A stretch of 64,000 nt of DNA, taken from NCBI GenBank assembly GCA_029856125.1, contig JAHQWJ010000136.1:21514-85513 (forward strand), given 5' to 3'. The stretch's first letter is position 1. Each line of letters opens with the position of its first letter. The stretch comes from Promethearchaeia archaeon (lineage in GTDB: Archaea > Asgardarchaeota > Lokiarchaeia > Sigyniarchaeales > SOKP01). Shown piece after piece: positions 57,102-64,000 of this stretch. Below the pieces are notes generated by a model. It worked only from the letters and a program-made list of their open reading frames with translations. It ran no database searches and had not been told where the DNA came from. A program made the position numbers and the translations under genes.

Positions 57102-58799
57102 TTATTGACCGTATTTTTCTTTCCAGATTGGATCGTTGATTTGTAATATCCTACGCTGAACTTTACCAAGGATATTTTTAGGAACTTCCGTGATAAACTC
57201 GATTTTTGCTGGACACTTCCATTTCGTTAAGTTTTCTTGCGTCCAAGTAATCAATTCCTCTTCAGTAATCTTACCGATGTATTCAGGTTTCAATTCAACC
57301 CAAGCTTTTGTGATTTCGCCGACTTTTCCTGCGGGATCAGGTAGACCAGAAACTGCTGCTTCAGACACTGCTTCGTGCTTCATTAACATCGATTCCACCT
57401 CTTTTGGAAAAACCGAATGTCCTGCTACTTTAATCAGTTGCTTTTTTCTGTCTCTGATCTCAATAGTTCCATCTTCATTCATAAAACCAATGTCTCCAGT
57501 TAAGAGCCATAATTTTCCTTTATATGTTTTAATAGTGTCGCTGGTTTCTTCAGGTTGATTGAGGTATTCGTACATAATTTGAGGACCGTGTACACAAATT
57601 TCACCAGTGTGTTCTTCTCCAAATTTAGTATCGTCCGGATTGCCTAAACAAATAGGTCCATCGTCAAAATTATCCGTTGGCCATATTCCCCATTCAGTGC
57701 CTGGGACGGGTAATCCTATAACTCCTATTGGACTTTCACTAAAAAGATTGCCTGCGCTAACAAGAGGCGAAGTTTCTGTTAATCCGTAACCTTCAACTAT
57801 ATTACCTCCTGTGTTATTTACAAAAGCATCTCGTACCGGTCGGTGTAGAGGTCCAGCTCCTGACGCACATAATTTTAATTTACCCATCACTCCCGGATAT
57901 TTCCCTTTGACATTTGGAAAATCGGCTAATCGCTTAAACAAAATTTCAGCACCGGCATACACTAATCCTTCTGGGGCTGGTAATTTTTCAATGTGTTCTA
58001 ATAGTTCTTCTGTGGGTGGAGGGGTTGGGAACATCATTATCCATCCTCCAAATGCGATAGTTGCGTTCATAACTATTGTATGAGCAAAACTGTGAAAAAA
58101 TGGAAGTACCCCAATATTTCCTATTCCTGGTTTTTCACCACCAAGCCAATATTTGGACTGATCCGCATTAGAAACTGCATTAAAATGAGTCAATACAGCC
58201 GCTTTTGGTACTCCTGTTGTTCCACCGGTCATTATATATGTAACTGGGTGCGTTTTGACATCGAATTTAACTTCCGGAACGTTTGGTTTAGTGTTTAATA
58301 AATCCATAAATTTAACTGCGCCGGGGACATTTACTTTTCCCTTAGGAATGATTCCTAGTTTCTTTCCTAATGCACGTTTAATACCTAAACCGTGTGCTAA
58401 ATCAGCAAGATTAGTATAGATGACTTTTTCAACGGTACTTTTTCCCAGAATCCCTCCAATATAAGGTAAATTTTTCTTTATTCTAGATTTGCTTTTCTCG
58501 TCAAAGAAGGCATCGTAAGCAATTAAGTATTTAGCGTTAGTTACATCTAATTGGTGCAATATCTCTAGTGGTTTATATGTTGGATTAATTCCCGAAGCGA
58601 TTGCTCCTATTCTTGTTATTGCAAAATAAGAAACTACATATTGAATACAATTTCCCATAAGTATAGCTACAACCTCGCCTTTTTTAACGCCTAGGTCGTG
58701 AAGCGCTGTTGCAAGGCTTAAAACATAATCGTGGAATTGACGATATGTAACCCATGTCTCCAAAAACCAGATAAAATTCTGCTCGCTATATTTTTCCAC
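57102..58799 (-). CDS. AMP-dependent acyl-CoA synthetase/ligase, copy 1 (N-terminus extends upstream)
   Basis: TYIMTGGTTGVPKAA, GYGLTETSPLVSAG, LLTGDIGFMNEDGTIEIRDRKKQLIK; GTG start in the track, conserved frame continues to 58937. Confidence 0.92.
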   Translation of the reverse strand: MEKYSEQNFIWFLETWVTYRQFHDYVLSLATALHDLGVKKGEVVAILMGNCIQYVVSYFAITRIGAIASGINPTYKPLEILHQLDVTNAKYLIAYDAFFDEKSKSRIKKNLPYIGGILGKSTVEKVIYTNLADLAHGLGIKRALGKKLGIIPKGKVNVPGAVKFMDLLNTKPNVPEVKFDVKTHPVTYIMTGGTTGVPKAAVLTHFNAVSNADQSKYWLGGEKPGIGNIGVLPFFHSFAHTIVMNATIAFGGWIMMFPTPPPTEELLEHIEKLPAPEGLVYAGAEILFKRLADFPNVKGKYPGVMGKLKLCASGAGPLHRPVRDAFVNNTGGNIVEGYGLTETSPLVSAGNLFSESPIGVIGLPVPGTEWGIWPTDNFDDGPICLGNPDDTKFGEEHTGEICVHGPQIMYEYLNQPEETSDTIKTYKGKLWLLTGDIGFMNEDGTIEIRDRKKQLIKVAGHSVFPKEVESMLMKHEAVSEAAVSGLPDPAGKVGEITKAWVELKPEYIGKITEEELITWTQENLTKWKCPAKIEFITEVPKNILGKVQRRILQINDPIWKEKYGQ

Positions 58800-59126
58800 T
58801 TGAGCGTCTAAAAATTGATTTATCGTTTTTTCTTCGAATGTAACATTCTTTGGAACGTTATCCGGCCACCACTTTTTGAACCATATTTTATTTTCATTTA
58901 CTTGATAAGTATCTTCTTTTATAATAGGTATTTTTACTCACTCTCGTTGTTATCTAAATTGGTTTAAATATATGAATGCATCATTGTATATTATTTTCGT
59001 TGTTATAGAAATTAAAAAATATTTTACCTACTACACTAAAAAGCAAGAATTTTCTTACTAAAGTAGTTCAGAAACATATTTTAAAATGAAAAGGTTCAAA
59101 CTGTAACGAAGTTGAGAAAGTTGTTT

Positions 59127-60917
59127 TTATTCTCCATATTTTTCTTTCCAGATAGGATCGTTGATTTGAAGCTCTCTTCGTTGTATTTTCCCAATAATAT
59201 TTTTTGGTAACTCTCCAATTATTGCTATGTGGTGAGGAACTTTATAATGAGCCATATTTTCTAAAGCCCATTCTTTAATTGATCGTGGAGATAAATCAGA
59301 ATCATCCCTTATCGAAACCCATGCTTTTATAATTTCTCCGTATTCATCGTTTGGCAAACCCGAAACCGCCACTTCTAAGATATCGGGGTGTTTCATTAGA
59401 AGTTCTTCTACTTCTATTGGAAAAACCGAAAATCCCTTAAACTTTATGATTTGTTTTTTACGATCTCTTATTTCAATTGTCCCATCCTCGTTCATAAAGC
59501 CGATATCTCCTGTTAAAAGCCAAATTTTCCCTTCATATTGAAGTAAGGTATTAGCAGTCTCTTCAGGATGATCTAAATAACATTTCATTATTTGAGGACC
59601 GTAAACACATATTTCTCCCGTATTTTCAACTCCAAAATTAGAATCACCGGGATTTCCCAAACAAATCGGTCCTTTCGAGAAATCTTCCGCATGGAAAATA
59701 CCCCATTCAGTTCCCGGAAAAGGCATACCTATTACTCCTACCGGGCTTTCACCAAATAAATTACCTGCACTTACTGCGGGACTTGCTTCACTTAATCCAT
59801 ATCCTTCTACAATTCGTCCTCCCGTGTTTTTAACGAAGGCGACCCGTACTTGTTTATGTAAAGGGCCCGCACTAGAAATGCACAATTTTAATTTTCCCAT
59901 TACTCCTGGATATCTTCTATTCAAATGTTTTAATTCAGCAAGCTTTATAAACAGAATTTCTGCTCCCGCGTATATCAAACCTTCTGAACATGGTAGCTTC
60001 TCTATTAGTTCACATAGCTCGTCTTGAGATGGTGGTGATGGGAAAAGCATCATCCACCCTCCTACTACAATAGAAGTGTTCATGATAATAGTGTGAGCGA
60101 AACTATGGAATAATGGGAGAATGCCTATATTTCCTATACCTGGCATCTCCCCTCCTAACCACAGCTTGCATTGTTCTGCATTCGATACGACATTGAAATG
60201 GGTTAATACTGCAGCTTTCGGTAAACCTGTAGATCCTCCCGTCATAATATATGTAGCAGCATCATTTTTTACGTCAATACTTTCATTTATATCGGCATCT
60301 CTTGGTTCAGTTTTCATCAGATCTTTGAATTTAATCGCCCCTTCGCAATTACATTTTCCGGTTGGAATTTTTTTTAAGAACTTTCCAAGAAGTTTCTTAG
60401 TTCCAAACATCTGAACTAAATCAACGAGGTTAGTGTAAACTACAATTTCAATATCGGTATTTCCAATTATGGGACTGATGTAAGGTTCATATAATGCGTC
60501 TAACACGATTAACATTTTAGGTTTTACAATATCTATTTGATGTAGTATTTCCATAGGCTGATATGTTGGATTCACACCACTAGCAATTGCTCCGATCCGC
60601 GTAATAGCATAATAAGACACGATATATTGAATGCAATTTGGTAGATGGATCGCAACAACATCCCCCTTTTTGATTCCCAAATCAACTAAGGCTGTAGCAA
60701 ACCTTTTTACGTAATTTTGAAATTGCTTATAAGTTACCCAAGTATCGAGAAACCAGATTAGATTGTGATCTGGATACTTCTCAACTTGGGCATCTAACAT
60801 CTCATTTAAAGATTTTTCTTCAAACTCTACATTGTATGGCACATTTTTTGGCCACCACGTTTGAAACCAGCGCTTATTCTCGTCAATTTGGTATGATTTA
60901 TTTGTGCTAGTACACAT
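59127..60917 (-). CDS. AMP-dependent acyl-CoA synthetase/ligase, copy 2
   Basis: TYIMTGGSTGLPKAA, GYGLSEASPAVSAG, LLTGDIGFMNEDGTIEIRDRKKQIIK. Confidence 0.93.
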   Translation of the reverse strand: MCTSTNKSYQIDENKRWFQTWWPKNVPYNVEFEEKSLNEMLDAQVEKYPDHNLIWFLDTWVTYKQFQNYVKRFATALVDLGIKKGDVVAIHLPNCIQYIVSYYAITRIGAIASGVNPTYQPMEILHQIDIVKPKMLIVLDALYEPYISPIIGNTDIEIVVYTNLVDLVQMFGTKKLLGKFLKKIPTGKCNCEGAIKFKDLMKTEPRDADINESIDVKNDAATYIMTGGSTGLPKAAVLTHFNVVSNAEQCKLWLGGEMPGIGNIGILPLFHSFAHTIIMNTSIVVGGWMMLFPSPPSQDELCELIEKLPCSEGLIYAGAEILFIKLAELKHLNRRYPGVMGKLKLCISSAGPLHKQVRVAFVKNTGGRIVEGYGLSEASPAVSAGNLFGESPVGVIGMPFPGTEWGIFHAEDFSKGPICLGNPGDSNFGVENTGEICVYGPQIMKCYLDHPEETANTLLQYEGKIWLLTGDIGFMNEDGTIEIRDRKKQIIKFKGFSVFPIEVEELLMKHPDILEVAVSGLPNDEYGEIIKAWVSIRDDSDLSPRSIKEWALENMAHYKVPHHIAIIGELPKNIIGKIQRRELQINDPIWKEKYGE

Positions 60918-61064
60918 ATCGTATCTTACCCTTTTTTTTTCTAATAATAATTTGATAAGATCAGTTTGATAACTCTGAATTTAAAACTATCCTTCACGAT
61001 ATTAAAGCCAGAAAAATAAAAAGATAAAAATAAAAAAAAGAGTGTTATTTAATTTGATTGAGAC

Positions 61065-63215
61065 CTAAAATCTCGAATCTTTACGCCTTTTAATTAAAAT
61101 GGTAGCAACACCAAGCAAACCTACACCAGCAACCAAGAGAATTAACGCCCAGAATCCTGTGGCTTCGAATACCATGAACACGCTGAATACAGGATCGTGC
61201 CAAATTCCATTTCCATCTTCGAATTCTGGGAAACAGACAGCGTAGACCATCACGCTGAAAGTTACATTTAAGCCAATATCAGCAGCAAAAGTATCTACTT
61301 CACCTGGGGTCCCTTCATATGTTTGATGTGCGTCTTTTTCAGCTTCGAACAAAGCAACTGGAAGTGTACTCGTAGATGCTGGTGCGTAATTATCTCCCTC
61401 ATTTAGTCCATACGAATAATCAGGTCCCGCAATGTCTACAAAATCGAGTTTATCTCTTATGTTACGAGGTAAGTAATTACCAATCTTAAGTGAGCGAGTA
61501 GTCTCGTCGTAATCGTCTGCGGGATCTAATCTTGCGCTTGGGTCGTCTCCAATTGTTGCGATTTTAAGGTGGAAGTGTAACACCGTTGATACGTAAATTA
61601 TAGCGAGATCTAATCCAGCAATAGGACTAGTTGCACCCAGAAGACCATTCCAAGGAGCAAAAAACTGATCTAACTTAACAGCACCGTGCAAAACAGGCAC
61701 AGTACCACCGTCAGTTGTTGCTAAACTTATCTCTTTTGGTTCGAAAGTAAATCCAAAGTGAACATAGGCAAGTGATTCTTCAGTAGCTCCTAAGTAAGAG
61801 TCTAAATCAACTCCTACTGGGACTGGGGTCAAGGTAGCTTGGTCTAAAGTTAATCCCCAAGAAACTTTACCGCCATCTCGAGCAGGTAAGCCATAGTCGA
61901 AATCATCTACATTACCCAAGATTAATCGATGGGTAAGTTCTGATCCACGGGGAACTTCAATTGGTCTGCCATCTACCAAAACTGGCGTGTCAGTTCCAGA
62001 TTCGTTAACTTGTACGTAATTAGCTGAAAGTTTACCATCTGGGGGTGTAATTCCACCATCAGGACTGGTATCATTGTATAAGAAAGCTCCGGTTAAGTGA
62101 TGAGTGAATAAGAAAAATTCTATATCCAATCCTTGAAAAATTGAGGCAATATTAACAGGCGCTCCCCCCGTACCACCGAGTAGACTTAAAATTTCACCAA
62201 CATCTATATGAATTTCAAAATTCTTTATCCATAGTTGGAATAGATCAAAAGTAAAGGAAGTGAACGCTTTCTCGAGAAGAGAAACATCGTCAGTTTCCGT
62301 TAATAACCATTCCATATAACTGTCTTTCTTTACTTTAGCAGATTCATTCCATTGAGCAAGTACAGCTGGTCCACCCGGTATATTTTCAATCAATTCATCG
62401 CCGAGTCCAATAAGCCAATCACTTCCAGTAACTTTCCAGGTCTTTGTTATGGAATAACCTAGGCTCGTACTAATTTCTAATTTTTGCCATGTAATTGGAT
62501 TTAATACAAATAATTCTTCACCAGTAAAAATGTCGTTAATATGTATCAAGAACCAAGTAATAAGTTCGACCCCTTTTTGAATAAGCTCTTCTGGAATACC
62601 ACCAATACTCGATGTGACAGGAGTTTCGGTGCTTGAAGTTGAAGGACTCATCATGTAAGGTTCAAGTTCAGTAAAGAAATTGATGATTCGTTTCACTGCA
62701 TTTACAAAAGACCCATCTTTATCCCAAATAATTAAAGTGACTCCGGCCCCTACGGTTAAATTGAAATCGTACATTCCTTGCGTTTCAACTTCACAGTAAG
62801 CATAACCATACGTACTATGATTTTCTAAGCCTTCATAATATTCGTATGGGACCATATAATAATCTGTCCTTGGGAACATATTAAAATCTTTAGTGTCATT
62901 AAAAGTTCTTTCTTGAGTTGCGCTTATGGCATAAACTCCGGGTAATATCTCTTTACCGCTAAAGTTAGTTAAAGTTTGCATAAACAACATTTCAAAAACG
63001 GTTGCTAAAACATTGCCCCCGGCACCTAACCCCCTAAACATCATTCCAAATATGCTTCCAAAACCCCCGATAAGAGCGGTTGGGTCTGTTACTCCAATTT
63101 GGTCGTAAGTATAATCGTTGTCGTAATCGTAGCCAGCTACCATCATAGGTGTGGCCGTAAAAGAAGCTACTACTAATGCTATAACCATTAAGCCTTTAGT
63201 GCTTACTTTTTTCAT
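61065..63215 (-). CDS. Large secreted, C-terminally membrane-anchored surface protein
   Basis: MKKVSTKGLMVIALVVASFTATPMMVAGY signal peptide; C-terminal ALILLVAGVGLLGVATILIKRRKDSRF anchor. Confidence 0.75.
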   Translation of the reverse strand: MKKVSTKGLMVIALVVASFTATPMMVAGYDYDNDYTYDQIGVTDPTALIGGFGSIFGMMFRGLGAGGNVLATVFEMLFMQTLTNFSGKEILPGVYAISATQERTFNDTKDFNMFPRTDYYMVPYEYYEGLENHSTYGYAYCEVETQGMYDFNLTVGAGVTLIIWDKDGSFVNAVKRIINFFTELEPYMMSPSTSSTETPVTSSIGGIPEELIQKGVELITWFLIHINDIFTGEELFVLNPITWQKLEISTSLGYSITKTWKVTGSDWLIGLGDELIENIPGGPAVLAQWNESAKVKKDSYMEWLLTETDDVSLLEKAFTSFTFDLFQLWIKNFEIHIDVGEILSLLGGTGGAPVNIASIFQGLDIEFFLFTHHLTGAFLYNDTSPDGGITPPDGKLSANYVQVNESGTDTPVLVDGRPIEVPRGSELTHRLILGNVDDFDYGLPARDGGKVSWGLTLDQATLTPVPVGVDLDSYLGATEESLAYVHFGFTFEPKEISLATTDGGTVPVLHGAVKLDQFFAPWNGLLGATSPIAGLDLAIIYVSTVLHFHLKIATIGDDPSARLDPADDYDETTRSLKIGNYLPRNIRDKLDFVDIAGPDYSYGLNEGDNYAPASTSTLPVALFEAEKDAHQTYEGTPGEVDTFAADIGLNVTFSVMVYAVCFPEFEDGNGIWHDPVFSVFMVFEATGFWALILLVAGVGLLGVATILIKRRKDSRF

Positions 63216-63527
63216 TATTTATAATCACATTTTTTTTTTTTAAATTTTGGTACTTAGAATAAGAATATACTTTTTGTTTTTAATTGTTTATATTCTAATT
63301 CAATAGAAAATTTAAAATTAAGAATTTGAGTATTACTAGCTATTCTTTTTACGGCATCATAGAATATTTCGGTTAAATTAATTCTTAATTTTTATATTTT
63401 CTTTAATTAAATACATGGTTAATTTAAGCAGATACTCAAATTTATTGTCCTTAATAATTTCTCTACAATCAATAATTAAACGGAGTAAAAAGCAAGATAA
63501 ATTGAAAGTAGATGTTATTTTTAAAAT

Positions 63528-64000
63528 TTAATCTTCTAATGTAATGAATGTGTAAAATAACACGAATATGTATAATATCGCTGAAATCACTAAACTCCAT
63601 ACCCTCAAAAATTCTGAGATTTCGTCACTTGTTAAAATCACATTTGAACCAATAAACACCGCTGCGATTAAATAACCTAAAAAGTAGCTTTTAAAGCTTC
63701 CGTATTTTGACCTACCCCTTATAAGATTAATGAGGTAAGTAAAGATTACGATTACTAAACCCGCAGTGTAGATCAATTCAACAATGGGATAGTTATTTAG
63801 ATCCAAAAACAAAAAAAATCCGAAAAGAAATACCACTAAAACCTTCACATTTGCAAAACTCTTTTTTTGAGTGGTATCTGTAAACAATTGCTCGTATTCG
63901 CTAATACCTGAATTGGAAAACAAAATAATAAGGGAGCCGATTGATAAGGCTGTGAATAAGGAATAAGATATTTTAAATAGATAATCAATAAGGTAGAGCC
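63528..64000 (-). CDS. Membrane protein, partial at window edge
   Basis: ORF track starts at TTG 63923, but the same frame is open to base 64000 (LYLIDYLFKISYSLFTALSIGSLIILFSNSGISEYEQ...); several TM segments. Confidence 0.65.
   Translation of the reverse strand, partial: LYLIDYLFKISYSLFTALSIGSLIILFSNSGISEYEQLFTDTTQKKSFANVKVLVVFLFGFFLFLDLNNYPIVELIYTAGLVIVIFTYLINLIRGRSKYGSFKSYFLGYLIAAVFIGSNVILTSDEISEFLRVWSLVISAILYIFVLFYTFITLED

Noticed and set aside
57190-58298. Several plus-strand ORFs antisense to acyl-CoA ligase
   Set aside because: Overlap a confidently assigned CDS; low-complexity translations.

Overview
AT-rich archaeal chromosome segment. The gene content points to an Asgard (Lokiarchaeota-like / Promethearchaeota) genome: four Ras/Rab-like small GTPases, a eukaryote-like ribosomal protein L22e homologue, longin-like and V4R/Bet3-like small proteins, two tandem TBPs, CDC48, TFS, archaeal-type PSTK, form III RuBisCO next to an R15P isomerase/eIF2B-like gene, deoxyhypusine synthase with agmatinase and ArgRS, and a Tes-like radical SAM protein. 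I saw no rRNA, tRNA, CRISPR array or transposase. The signals most worth following up are: (1) a 493-aa protein built from an exact, gap-free 35-aa repeat (11 full units plus flanking partial units) in a cluster of unassigned genes; (2) a roughly 320-nt noncoding region with two tandem ~80-nt copies of a long hairpin showing a compensatory pair change, followed by further nested inverted repeats; (3) an isolated C-rich/G-rich island of about 116 nt closed by a 10-bp perfect inverted repeat with two internal hairpins; (4) a recently duplicated or gene-converted TBP pair whose first copy is preceded by three perfect TTTATAAA boxes; (5) RuBisCO and an acyl-CoA ligase whose conserved N-termini extend upstream of any ATG/GTG/TTG start; (6) a Met/Gly-rich ~220-aa insertion inside an ABC exporter nucleotide-binding domain; (7) repeated pairing of small GTPase genes with V4R-like genes. 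All calls come from reading the sequence and supplied translations; no searches were run.
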